Shown here piece after piece: positions 9,971 to 45,082 of a DNA stretch of 64,000 nucleotides. The position numbers and the translations under genes were made by a program. The notes below the pieces were generated by a model. It was not told the DNA's origin. It worked only from the letters and a program-made list of their open reading frames with translations, and made no database searches. This DNA comes from Chondrilla cf. caribensis (lineage: Eukaryota > Porifera > Demospongiae > Chondrillida > Chondrillidae), in the NCBI GenBank assembly GCA_964020155.1, contig OZ026552.1, positions 76,001 through 140,000 on the forward strand, read 5' to 3'. Positions within the stretch are counted from its first letter, which is position 1, and every line of letters starts with the position of its first letter.

Positions 9971-12409
9971 ATGGCCGAAGCCACTGACAAAGCTCGGATC
10001 AGATTGGCTCGTTTGCGTTGTTTGTTGTCGTGTTTACAGGCTGTGGGGAAAGGCGAAGCGTGTAATCATGCCATTTGCTTTGTTTCGAAGTCACAAAAGC
10101 TCAAATACACGTCTTCGCAGCCTCTCACCATTTTCTCTGAACCTTCGAAAGAATCTGACAAAGTAGGAGAAATAGGTGGTTCTGGAAAAGACGTTTACCT
10201 GACTCTCAAAGGACTTCCCTTATCTAAGAAAGAAGGTACTTGGATTCATGTAACAGATCCGCGGAAAGGATGGTTCGTAATTGAAGAGCAAAGTTCTAAA
10301 GATAGCTCCGTGTTCAAGCTGGAACGGTCGTCGAAGGAGAACTCGTCTTCCTGGATAAGAGCTATCGATAGCTCTTTTGGATTTAGCTTGTCCAAGGAGA
10401 AGGTGGACCATGTTTCAGACCAGGAGTGGACAGAGAAGCTCTCCAATCCTCCCCCAGGTTGGTCTGTGGAAGGAGACAAGGAACTAATCAAGTTTCTCAT
10501 TGACAACGATGGGAAGAAGAACATAGGAGGGACTTCGCAGCTCGGAGAGCATTGTGAGAAGATCGAAGTGTCGTCCAACGATTCCGATGTCTCTCAACTG
10601 ACGGATGGGTCAGAGGACACGTACTGGGAGTCCAACGGTCAGGTGGGCCAGCACTGGATCAGACTGCACGTCAAGCCCGGACTGGTCCTGGAGGAGTTGA
10701 CACTCAAGATTGATCTTGAAGACGACAGCTACCTACCTCGCAATGTTGTTCTCAAAACAATTGACGAGCATGGCTCCAAGCAGGAGACAGTGCACAAGAG
10801 CTTCTCGGACGAGGACTACATCACGGGAGAGCTGAAGCTCCTCACCTCCCCCCTCACCCGGTTCTATCCCAAGATTGAGGTCTGCATCAAGTCTTGCAAT
10901 TCTGGAGGGTTTGACACTCGCGTGCACGGGGTGATCACGGCCGCTCGAGGCGTGACCGTGCTGTTTGACGCCTGCGACCTGGTTGGTGGGTTGGGCTCCC
11001 CGCCCACTGACACCCTAGCCCACTACCCTTCCCTGCAGTCCATATCGCTAGAAGCCCTTCGCTGTAGGAGTGTACTTCTGAAGAGGCTGTCTGTATTGTT
11101 GGATGAGAACATCCTGTATCTCCTCCCTCAGTGGGAGTTCTCCAGCTACACCAAAGACTACCTGTCGCTAGTCAAGCACCTGCTCCCCTTGTGTGGTAGT
11201 CGACAGAGCTTCATCACCGAGACACTGCAGATGACCGCCTCCAGCAAGTCGGGAGGGACACCAACCCTCCACATCAACCGGTTCTTGGCTGCTGAGCACA
11301 AAGAGAATCCCTCTAAAGACCGCGAAGGAAAGAACACAGTCTTCAACCAAATTTACAAAGGATTATCCAGCCGTCTCCAGAAGGGCAAATTCAATCTCCG
11401 TTGGGCCAGCCGAGTGTCTCAGTGGTGGGAGGTGAAGTTCGCCAAAGAGCACATCATAGACCAGGGGGGAGGTTTCCGGGACTCCCTAACAGACCTGGCC
11501 GAGGAGTTGTGTCCACCTGCTTTTGAAGCAGAAGTCCCACTTCCATTTTTCATCCGAAGCCCAAATCAAGCACAGGATTCTTCCAATATCTACAGGGACG
11601 TTTTTGTACCAAACCCTAGTTGCCATGACTACACAAAGTACAGATTCATTGGCATGCTGATGGGCGGGGCCTATCGTAGCAGCGAGTCCCTTGTGTTGGC
11701 TCTCCCCAAGTTCTTCTGGAAACAGGTGGTAGCTGAGCCCGTGGACTGGAGCGAGGATTTCCCCTCTGTTGATAGCGCAGAGGTCAAATTCATCAATTCG
11801 CTGGAGATCATGACTAAGGAGGCATTCGACGCAGCATTCAACGATACTCTCACGTACACTACAGTTCTGAGTGGAGGAGAGGTGGTACCACTGATGCCCA
11901 ACGGAGACAAGAAGTACGTTCGCTACGAAGATCGCAAGGAGTTCTGCCATCTAGTGAAGGAGAGAAGGATTGGTGAGAGCAGTAGGCAGGCGGAGGCCAT
12001 CATCGAAGGCATGATGGGCGTGGTCCCCAGGGAGATCCTGGTCCTGCACACCTGGAAGGAGGTGGAGACTAAGGTGTGCGGGAATCCGGAGATAACGGTC
12101 GATGCTCTCAAGCGTCACACCATCTACGACAGTGACACCAAGGCCAGTGACGTCCGGGTGGAGACAATGTGGAAGGCACTCGAGAAGTTCACTAACGAGG
12201 AGCGAGGGCAGTTTCTCCGCTTTATCACGGGAAGAAGGAGGCTGCCCTGCAGTGTGTTCATCCAGTCCATGAGGGAGACCAACTGCCTCCCTCGTGCTGC
12301 AACCTGCTCCAATTGCCTCTATCTACCGGACTACACGACCGTGGATATCGCCTACAAGAAGTTGCTGTTTGCCTCCTACAATTGCATAGCTATTGACACC
12401 GATGGTTGA
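9971..12409 (+). CDS. HECTD3: HECT-type E3 ubiquitin ligase, HECTD3 orthologue
   Basis: Transfers ubiquitin from E2 to substrate via a catalytic-cysteine thioester; cytoplasmic. Single exon, 812 residues (human 861). The middle (about 170-340) matches the DOC/APC10-type domain of HECTD3, with SCLTD-like SQLTDGSEDTYWESNGQVGQ and HWIRLHVKPG. The C-terminal half is the HECT domain: RWASRVSQWWEVKFA, IIDQGGGFRDSL, VPLPFF, FVPNPSCHDYTKY, FTNEERGQFLRFITGRRRLP. The catalytic loop is ATCSNCLYLPDY, with Cys779 in the position of human Cys823, and the protein ends YNCIAIDTDG. Start chosen at the first methionine (MAEATDK), which keeps the family's basic N-terminal segment. Absence of introns is notable because neighbouring genes are heavily split. 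Confidence 0.93.
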   Translation: MAEATDKARIRLARLRCLLSCLQAVGKGEACNHAICFVSKSQKLKYTSSQPLTIFSEPSKESDKVGEIGGSGKDVYLTLKGLPLSKKEGTWIHVTDPRKGWFVIEEQSSKDSSVFKLERSSKENSSSWIRAIDSSFGFSLSKEKVDHVSDQEWTEKLSNPPPGWSVEGDKELIKFLIDNDGKKNIGGTSQLGEHCEKIEVSSNDSDVSQLTDGSEDTYWESNGQVGQHWIRLHVKPGLVLEELTLKIDLEDDSYLPRNVVLKTIDEHGSKQETVHKSFSDEDYITGELKLLTSPLTRFYPKIEVCIKSCNSGGFDTRVHGVITAARGVTVLFDACDLVGGLGSPPTDTLAHYPSLQSISLEALRCRSVLLKRLSVLLDENILYLLPQWEFSSYTKDYLSLVKHLLPLCGSRQSFITETLQMTASSKSGGTPTLHINRFLAAEHKENPSKDREGKNTVFNQIYKGLSSRLQKGKFNLRWASRVSQWWEVKFAKEHIIDQGGGFRDSLTDLAEELCPPAFEAEVPLPFFIRSPNQAQDSSNIYRDVFVPNPSCHDYTKYRFIGMLMGGAYRSSESLVLALPKFFWKQVVAEPVDWSEDFPSVDSAEVKFINSLEIMTKEAFDAAFNDTLTYTTVLSGGEVVPLMPNGDKKYVRYEDRKEFCHLVKERRIGESSRQAEAIIEGMMGVVPREILVLHTWKEVETKVCGNPEITVDALKRHTIYDSDTKASDVRVETMWKALEKFTNEERGQFLRFITGRRRLPCSVFIQSMRETNCLPRAATCSNCLYLPDYTTVDIAYKKLLFASYNCIAIDTDG

Positions 12410-12686
12410 GACCAGTGTAGACAGTGATGTATGTTAGTTTATTCTTGACTTAATTTGTAATGTGGGTTGACTGCTCGCTTGTACAATTGCTAATGCAAAT
12501 TCGTTTAATTTGAGAAATTGATCCAATAATCGAAACCCACCCACCCAGTATGAATGAGCAGTTCGACTACAAATGGAGGGAAATACCCGCCATCCCTATT
12601 ATTTGGCGGGGCTGCATAGTAGAATTAAATGGCCGACGAGTCGTACCGTCATTATCGATTGGTAGTTTGTACAGGGTCGTTCGAAT

Positions 12687-24637
<11,951 letters not shown>

Positions 24638-25749
24638 TTTTCATTATCTCTACTATCCATTAATTTAATGATTTCTGCTAACAGGAATTTCCCTTTAATG
24701 TATGTATATCTGACGTTGAGCCATCTGTGAGAGTGAAAAGTGTCATTGTAGTGATCGTTGAGGAGGAATTCACCTCCATCTGGTCCGTGTCCTTTGAGAA
24801 GAATCCACCCCTCCAGCTGGTCCTTGTACTCTGCAGGAAATGGCCGTGTACCCCTACACGACTGAAATGGAATATTTTGAAATCACCATGGTAACAGAGT
24901 TGAGACAATACCTCCATTGTTCTGTATCTGCTGTCACATCCACCAATACGTGTGTCCGGTGTGTACCAACATCCACCGATAGAAAGATACAATAAGTGTG
25001 GCCTAGTAAAATAATTAGCTTATATTGATTATGAGAACGATGATATTTCCTCCCTGCCTCACTTACCCTGTAGGTATACCGTACAGTGTTTCTGCACACG
25101 TACACACATGGTAGGTGTCGCAAATTACCCTTCTGGTTCCTTGAAAGCTACTTAATTGATAGAAAAATGTACTTTTGTTATTTCATGCATCGAGTGCATC
25201 TTGTGGCTGCATTTAATTAGTATTTTGTTGATTTAACTTTCCCAACGTGTGCTGTGTGTGCAGGAATTGTTGGGAAGTCGGGACAATTCCAGCCCCGTAT
25301 CCCTGTAGCTACGTCATGCTATGATGTAATCGACAACCATATTAGGATAAGTAATCTATACTTAGTAACAAAAGGAAGTTGTAATGCCTGACGTACAACA
25401 AAGGTCTCCATGGTAACTAGCCAGCTGATTTTGGAGGGTCCAATGAAATTACTGTGTCCCCCATTTGACTGTCTTCGGTCGAGTCCTTTGGTGAACCAGT
25501 TATCATTGGTCTCTGCAAATTTAGTATTTGAAAGTTCTGTTTATTCGTTATTGTTGTAGTTAATGCAGTTGTAGACTCGTGTATTGCTTAGTGAGTCTTT
25601 ATCCAGTACAAAGTTATTTATCAGAGAAAGTTGATTTTATTTCCCATTCTCCTCCGCTCCATTGCTTAGTCTCCTGTACATCTGAAGATCCGTATCCTGT
25701 TATATCCTCGTCATTCATCGTCTATCATCCCTTACTACTCACGCACAAC
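24638..25749. other. Spacer between SENP and TENT5 genes
   Basis: Holds the 3' end of the protease gene, a possible small minus-strand gene (24678-25110, separate entry) and the 5' UTR/promoter of TENT5. A 57-codon in-frame extension upstream of the TENT5 methionine is open but low-complexity and looks like UTR. Confidence 0.5.
24678..25110 (-). CDS. Possible small spliced gene, unidentified
   Basis: Three short blocks on the minus strand are bounded by good splice signals: a block ending CCTACAG|GGTAAGTG (about 25080), a block from TATTTTACTAG to AATGGAG|GTATTG (about 25000-24910), and a block after CCATTTCAG (about 24866) running left. Two frame combinations stay open. One gives a roughly 105-residue protein ending at a TAG near 24680. 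The other gives a cysteine-, glycine- and tryptophan-rich frame (GGCWYTPDT, LEGWILLKG) with no stop before the end of the protease gene. I recognise neither and cannot choose between them. It may be chance. Confidence 0.2.
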
Positions 25750-27159
25750 ATGGAAGCACCAATCGAGAAAACGACAAAGGACATCGCAGAAGAAAGAACT
25801 CGCTCGCCAAGACTGGACAACTCCGCGAAGATTCTAAACTTCGAACAAGTCGAGAAACTTCTACGTATTCTGAAGCGTTCTATGATGATCCATAGCCACA
25901 ACAACTTTCCCAATTTGACCGTTACATTGGTCGACCTGATCCACGCAGTGAAGCGAAAGTTGAAAGATGCAAGAATAGAACTCGAAGACGTGAGACTCAA
26001 CGGGAGTGCTGCCAGCTACGTGCTCTGCTCGGAACCGGAGCACCGTCCCCCGGTAGTCTACAAGGACCTGGACCTGGTGTTCCACGTCGAAATCGACTCC
26101 GAAGAAGCCCTTCACGCCATCAAAGAGTCCGTACTGTCCACCTTGATCGACTTCATGCCACGAGAGACCGCCAAAGACAGGATCATCACCAGCCACTTGG
26201 AGGTCGCCTACGTCAAGAAGATGGTGAAGATCTTCACGGAGAAAGGGGACAGGTGGTCGCTCATCTCTCTCAACAACTTCGAAGGACGCAACATCGATTT
26301 GAAGTTCGTCTCTCGCATGAGGAGGCAGTACGAATTCACCGCCGATTCCTTCCATGTCGTACTGGACAGCCCAATGGTCTTCATGAACACGTCCTATGCT
26401 GTCACCGAGGATTTCTTCCCGAATGTAGAGGTTCTGTCCGTGGCTGGAGACTTCGAGGAGGCTCTGAGTCACTTGGACAATCGTTTGATTGCCACCACCA
26501 ACCCCGAGGAGATCAGAGGAGGTGGATTGCTCAAGTACTGCTACATGAGGACCTGTGGCTACCAGCTGGCCCACCAGGAGGGGGAGGACCAGCTGCACCA
26601 GCTCATGTGTGTCCGGTTCTTCATCGACTTCCCCACAGAAGAGCTGCAGCTCATGAAGTACACAAAGTACCTAGCAACTCACTTCAATCGACCGGACCAC
26701 TGTATCCACTTCCTCAATGTGCTGCTTGCAGTCGTGAGCCAGTCCAGGTGCATTCGCCCCTACGACCACCTTCAGGCCCAGCAGATCATCTGTAATCTGA
26801 TTGGTCATCATGTGGCCATCTATCGGCCTCAGTCATTTCTTTTTCCAATGCCTGTTGTCCCGACAACAGGTCAGGACTCCACCTCTGATAGCACACAGCC
26901 CCAGTTGGTCCTCCAACGAGTGCAGCAACCTCCCCACCACCCCCACCCCGTGCACCATCACAACTACCAGGGAACTGGTAGAGGGTTCAACAGAAATGGC
27001 AGCTATTCAAAACCACCTGCTCGACAGCGAGTGAACTACTCCCCGGGACATTTCGGACAGCGTAGACACGACACGCCCCCTGGCAGCCCCTTCCCCGCCC
27101 AGTTTGAGAAGAACCTCCCACCGAGGATGCAGCGTCAGACGGTTGATCCTGTTCAGTGA
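25750..27159 (+). CDS. TENT5: Terminal nucleotidyltransferase 5 (FAM46 family)
   Basis: Non-canonical cytoplasmic poly(A) polymerase that extends mRNA tails. Intronless, 469 residues (vertebrate paralogues about 390-440). The nucleotidyltransferase core is clear: VRLNGSAASYVL with Gly85-Ser86, YKDLDLVFHV with the metal-binding Asp106 and Asp108, AYVKKMVKIF, RWSLISLNNFEGRNIDLKFV, and the family-specific NPEEIRGGGLLKYC. The C-terminal tail (about 390-469) is rich in His, Pro, Gln, Gly and Arg and looks disordered; it is longer than in vertebrates. Start set at MEAPIEK; upstream in-frame codons are unlike the family. Which of the vertebrate A-D paralogues it matches cannot be decided, consistent with a pre-duplication single gene. 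Polyadenylation signal AATAAA at about 27232. Confidence 0.93.
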   Translation: MEAPIEKTTKDIAEERTRSPRLDNSAKILNFEQVEKLLRILKRSMMIHSHNNFPNLTVTLVDLIHAVKRKLKDARIELEDVRLNGSAASYVLCSEPEHRPPVVYKDLDLVFHVEIDSEEALHAIKESVLSTLIDFMPRETAKDRIITSHLEVAYVKKMVKIFTEKGDRWSLISLNNFEGRNIDLKFVSRMRRQYEFTADSFHVVLDSPMVFMNTSYAVTEDFFPNVEVLSVAGDFEEALSHLDNRLIATTNPEEIRGGGLLKYCYMRTCGYQLAHQEGEDQLHQLMCVRFFIDFPTEELQLMKYTKYLATHFNRPDHCIHFLNVLLAVVSQSRCIRPYDHLQAQQIICNLIGHHVAIYRPQSFLFPMPVVPTTGQDSTSDSTQPQLVLQRVQQPPHHPHPVHHHNYQGTGRGFNRNGSYSKPPARQRVNYSPGHFGQRRHDTPPGSPFPAQFEKNLPPRMQRQTVDPVQ

Positions 27160-28298
27160 TGTTGGTCCACACATGACAACACGTTTTATTGTGCATGTAT
27201 GTATACTCTATACATAATCCTATTTTTAATGAATAAAAATAAAAAAGATGTAAAATCAAAAACTTCACAGAAAATGTTAAAACTCCAACCAACCACAAAT
27301 GGCTTTTCCCATTCAAAGTGTTACCAATGGTATTTGTCTCATCATTTATCGTTTGATCATCCTCTATGTGTGTGTCACTGCTGCTTATGTTACTATACGT
27401 TCAGTAAATATGTGTTGTTTGTTTGTGTGTGTGGTGTACTGTCTCTGTCTGTTGGTGCGTGTGCACAGCTTTGTGTGTATCTCTTTATTTATAGCACATT
27501 TTGTCTGTTATATTGCTGTGAGATTGTATCAAACTAACTGTAAATCATCTCTTAATTCTTTTTAATCTTTTATTTTGTGCAAGAGTATACGTTAAAGTTA
27601 TTATACATAAAACACAAAAATAACTATTTTTAATCTTTCTTTGTAAAAGACAACAAAAAATAATCATCACAGTTATTGTTGTAACTCAATCAAAAAAAAT
27701 ATAAAAATCATATTATACTATACTAAGTTAATTTCTGACGTGTTTGTGCATGTATTGGATCAGTACCAGGTAGAGCTGTGTATAATATGCTTGTTTATAT
27801 TGACAAACACACTTCATTAATTAGAATATTAATAGTTTGTTTATATCTGATTGAGTGACAAGTACAACAGCAGCTGAAGTGGTAGTTGGACCATCTGTTC
27901 ACATGATCAAATACATACCAGTGGGTAGTCGGTTGGCAGGCCTCAAATAAGCAATTTCAAAGGTCATTCAGTGTGATATACTGTGCATAATATCATGCAT
28001 GTACTCAACTACGTACCAGTATAGTGGGGGAAATAGATTAGGTCTGAGATTCACCCACCAGTTCCACACCAGTCCTTGCCCGAGTTAGGCACACACACAC
28101 ACACAGAGTACATCATTCCCACGTTCCAGTGTGGTCATAGAAGGTGTGTCATTGGGCGTGGTGTCATGTCACGTCTATCATGTTACATGTCCCAACACAC
28201 TGCGCCTGCCACATTCACAATCACAATCACTTGGTTAATCAGGTTGTACTACTGAGTGCCAACAGACAATGTGAGACAAACATGAAGAAAAGTTGGAA
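27160..28298. other. Convergent spacer, TENT5 / DDX18
   Basis: AT-rich 3' regions of two tail-to-tail genes. AATAAA at 27232-27237 fits the TENT5 poly(A) signal. I see no coding potential or repeat worth naming. Confidence 0.6.
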
Positions 28299-41551
<13,253 letters not shown>

Positions 41552-41679
41552 TTTGTCATTAGTACAATACTTTACAACGTGTAATACTGTCAATCAATCA
41601 CGTATTAATAGCGCGTGCAACAAAGGAGTTGTGTTGCGCATGCTCAGTACAACGTGTGCACCAGCTGACCGGTACGGAA
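41552..41679. promoter_or_regulatory. Bidirectional promoter, DDX18 / ILVBL
   Basis: Only 128 bp separate the two predicted start codons on opposite strands. The segment contains GCGC-rich sequence and no TATA box. A shared core promoter is the simplest explanation; 5' UTRs must be very short. Confidence 0.6.
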
Positions 41680-43560
41680 ATGGCGTCCATGCACTCGCTA
41701 TTGACTACGCTTGTAGCGTGGTTGGTGGTCATCGTGAAGAGAGGATTTAATATATATGGGCGTTTGTTTCGTAAGTTCGACAAAGAGTCAAAGAACCACG
41801 GAGGACAATTAGTAGCAGATGTCTTGAAGAGTCACGGAGTAGAATTCATCTTTACCTTGTGTGGCGGGCACATATCGCCTATTTTGGTGGCCTCGGAGGA
41901 GAGGGAGATTCGAGTCGTAGATGTGCGACACGAGGCGGACGCAGTGTTCGCTGCCGACGCCGTAGCCCGTCTGTCGGGCGTGATCGGAGTAGCGGCAGTG
42001 ACAGCTGGACCCGGATTGACCAACACGGTAACAGCGGTGAAAAACGCGCAAATGGCGGAATCTCCCGTCCTCGTTATCGGCGGAGCAGCAGCGACCATGT
42101 TGAAGGGACGGGGGGCGCTCCAGGACATCGACCAGATCTCCCTCTTCAAGCCAATATGTAAATTCTGTGCTACAGTCAAGTATGTACGGGATGTGGTTCC
42201 CACGCTGAAGAAGGCCATTCACATTGCGCAGTCTGGGACTCCTGGTCCAGTGTTTGTGGAATTCCCCATCGACACTCTGTATCCCTATCACATTGTGGAG
42301 AAGGAGCTCCTCAGCGGGTCAAAGGACCCTCAGACGTTATTCCAGAAAATATCCAACATATATGTGGAGTGTTATATGTATGATCTCTATGGCGATGCAT
42401 GGGAGGAGCATGACCCCGCCCCCATATCAGTACAGCACAACTTTGTTTCCGACAACGACGTGTCTTCTGTTGTGAAGCTCGTTATGAAGAGCAAGAAACC
42501 ATGTATATTACTGGGGAGTCAGGCCACATTGCCCCCCACCCCTGCAGATGATGTCCGTGCTGCACTAGAGCAGTTAGGAATACCGACCTTCCTAGCCGGG
42601 ATGTCGCGAGGACTCCTTGGCAGGAATGGACCATGCCACATCCGACAGAAGCGTAAAGATGCCCTAAAAGAGGCCGACCTGATTGTACTAGCTGGTGTTG
42701 TGTGCGACTTCAGATTGGGCTACGGACGTATTCTGAATCGTAAAGCAAAAATTGTCTCCGTGAATCGCAGTAAAGACCAGCTCTACAAGAACACGGATGT
42801 GATGTGGAAACCGTCGCTGGCTTTCCAAGGAGACCCTGCTGCCTTCCTTGTCAGCTTGTCCGACGCCTGCTCCAAGGAGCAGTTTGTCTGCGATAGTGAG
42901 TGGATGAAAGTGTTGAAGAACCGTGACGAGGAGAAGGACATTGCCAACAAGGAGAAGGCTAAGGTAGCTCCGAAGGTCCACCTCAATCCCCTGATGGTAC
43001 TCTACCAACTGGAAGAGGTGATGGACGACAATTCCATCCTGGTTGTTGATGGAGGGGACTTTGTTGGGACAGCTGCATACACAGTGCGTCCCCGTAGACC
43101 ACTCGGCTGGCTTGACCCGGGGGCATTTGGGACCCTTGGGGTGGGGGGAGGGTTTGCTCTAGGAGCCAAGCTCTGTCGTCCGGATGCTGACGTCTGGATC
43201 ATCTACGGTGACGGTTCTCTTGGGTACAGTGTGGCTGAGTTTGATACGTTTGCCCGTCACAACACCCCTGTGCTGGCTCTGGTGGGCAACGACGCCTGCT
43301 GGTCCCAGATAGCTCGAGAGCAGGTCCCGATGTTCAACTCCAGCGTGGCGTGTGACCTCTCGTACTGTGAGTATGAGAAGGTTGCCGAGGGTTACGGTGG
43401 GATTGGTTTTCGAATGGACGCAGAGACCACACCCACAGCCAGATACATCAGAGGTGTGTTGGAGAAGGCTAAGGAGGTCTCTCGTAACCGTGGGAAACCA
43501 GTCTTGATCAACGCACTTATTGGAAAGAGTGACTTCAGAGCGGGGTCCATATCTGTATAG
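41680..43560 (+). CDS. ILVBL: ILVBL / 2-hydroxyacyl-CoA lyase 2
   Basis: Thiamine-diphosphate enzyme of the acetolactate-synthase-like family, ER-membrane, cleaving 2-hydroxyacyl-CoA during fatty-acid alpha-oxidation. Intronless, 626 residues (human 632). Start at MASMHSLL, which gives the single N-terminal membrane helix (about 5-25, LLTTLVAWLVVIV) expected in the family; a methionine 17 codons upstream is open but unlikely. Conserved blocks: FIFTLCGGHISPILVA, VVDVRHEADAVFAADAVARL (catalytic Glu), AAVTAGPGLTNTVTAVKNAQ, GTPGPVFVEFP, GDFVGTAAYTV, DPGAFGTLGVGGGFALGAKL, and the ThDP/Mg site GDGSLGYSVAEFDTF..VGNDACW. Ends FRAGSISV, like human FRDGSIAV. Confidence 0.95.
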   Translation: MASMHSLLTTLVAWLVVIVKRGFNIYGRLFRKFDKESKNHGGQLVADVLKSHGVEFIFTLCGGHISPILVASEEREIRVVDVRHEADAVFAADAVARLSGVIGVAAVTAGPGLTNTVTAVKNAQMAESPVLVIGGAAATMLKGRGALQDIDQISLFKPICKFCATVKYVRDVVPTLKKAIHIAQSGTPGPVFVEFPIDTLYPYHIVEKELLSGSKDPQTLFQKISNIYVECYMYDLYGDAWEEHDPAPISVQHNFVSDNDVSSVVKLVMKSKKPCILLGSQATLPPTPADDVRAALEQLGIPTFLAGMSRGLLGRNGPCHIRQKRKDALKEADLIVLAGVVCDFRLGYGRILNRKAKIVSVNRSKDQLYKNTDVMWKPSLAFQGDPAAFLVSLSDACSKEQFVCDSEWMKVLKNRDEEKDIANKEKAKVAPKVHLNPLMVLYQLEEVMDDNSILVVDGGDFVGTAAYTVRPRRPLGWLDPGAFGTLGVGGGFALGAKLCRPDADVWIIYGDGSLGYSVAEFDTFARHNTPVLALVGNDACWSQIAREQVPMFNSSVACDLSYCEYEKVAEGYGGIGFRMDAETTPTARYIRGVLEKAKEVSRNRGKPVLINALIGKSDFRAGSISV

Positions 43561-44324
43561 CAGCTGTGATATTATACAGCATTAATATTGTAGTATAGGC
43601 ATAGGATTATGCTCATACACTCAATCAATTATTTGCACGTGATTTGTTTGATGTCGTCATTTTCAGTTCGTATGACTAATTAATCAGTATCGTCTCTGAT
43701 GTATTTGATTGTTATTTATATCTGAAAGTGTATGTGAATGAATTTATCAATGAAATTGTGAATTTGTCAATTTTCACTCTGGTTTGAAGCTGAAAGTACT
43801 TGGGAATTCTACAAGTATGTACCAGTAATTGAACTTGAATGGTACGAACTTTGATGCTTGAACTCATTGAATGTCAGAAGAATTCATAATAAATCAATTC
43901 ATAATAAATTGTAGTTATAATCATGTTAATTGTACAGAGGTAGGTAGCATGCACTAGTCCTATTGGAGAGTCTTGTACAATCAACTCTACTAACCAAATT
44001 TCTTGTGTAGTATGACCGATTGCTTCAGTACCAAGGTGGTTGCTTACATTTCAACTGCCCTAGTGATCAGTGCTGACGTAGTGAATATGACCTGTGTTCC
44101 TGTATAAGGTTTGAGCGTGTCCACTATAGTTTTGAGGGGGACACTACTGTGGAGTTTAGTGCATATATAGCCAGTATGGTAGATAACAACCCTTGGAATT
44201 CACACAATGCCTATAATGTATGGTATGTATTGAACTCGGTGTTAGTGTCCACTGCAACTCACCTACAACAATTATTGACATAATATTATCTTATCATCAT
44301 TGAAAATGTACAGTTACATAAACA
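43561..44324. other. Convergent spacer, ILVBL / WARS2
   Basis: AT-rich 3' regions of two tail-to-tail genes, with a pair of AATAAAT signals near 43890-43910 suitable for ILVBL polyadenylation. Nothing else recognised. Confidence 0.55.
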
Positions 44325-44981
44325 TCAGCTAATTCCTAAGGCTTCCTTGACTTCATTCAATAAAATGGAAGCCATTTCTTTGGCTTTAAGACTTCCTTTA
44401 GACAAAATGTCTTCAACATAATCTTTACTCCCTAACAGTTCAGTGGTCCTCTTCCTCAAGGGCGATAACTCCTCCACCAAGAGATCACTGAGCTCGTTCT
44501 TCAGATCAACACTTTGTTTACCCTCAAACCGGGCACACACAGATGAAGTGTCCAATCCACTTACACTACCATATAAGGAGATGAGGTTGGACACACCCGG
44601 TCGTTGGGCGGGGTCATAGGAGAGAGAGCTGATGGAGTCAGTCACAGCTTTGGCTATTTTGGATTTGATTTGATCGGGCGTGTCCAGCAAGGTGATACGG
44701 CTGAGGTCCGATGGGTCTGATTTGCTCATCTTCTGCTCAGGATTGCGCAAGCTCATCACACGAGGGACAGCACCTGTAGTGAACATGCACATGCTAACAA
44801 ATGGGGATGTTGCAATACACCCACCCCCACACACACACACACAGGCACACCCACATACACAGGCACACCCACATACACACCCACCCACCCCCCACACACA
44901 CAAAACACACACACACACACACCACATACACACAGGCACACCCACATACACACCCACCCACCCACACCCACCCACACACAC

Positions 44982-45018
<37 letters not shown>

Positions 45019-45025
45019 CACACAC

Positions 45026-45082
<57 letters not shown>

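Noticed and set aside
25579..25749. N-terminal extension of TENT5 by 57 codons
   Set aside because: Sequence composition is UTR-like and the family starts near MEAPIEK; no conserved motif in the extension.
26253..26795. 180-codon plus-strand ORF and 245-codon minus-strand ORF over TENT5
   Set aside because: Shadow frames of the TENT5 coding sequence.
41629..41679. Upstream methionine for ILVBL (17 extra codons)
   Set aside because: It lies in the probable shared promoter and would place Cys/His-rich residues before the signal-anchor helix.
43561..44324. tRNA or snoRNA genes in spacers
   Set aside because: I looked for cloverleaf B-box words (GGTTCGA) and C/D box pairs by eye in all spacers and found no convincing case; a covariance-model scan would be decisive.
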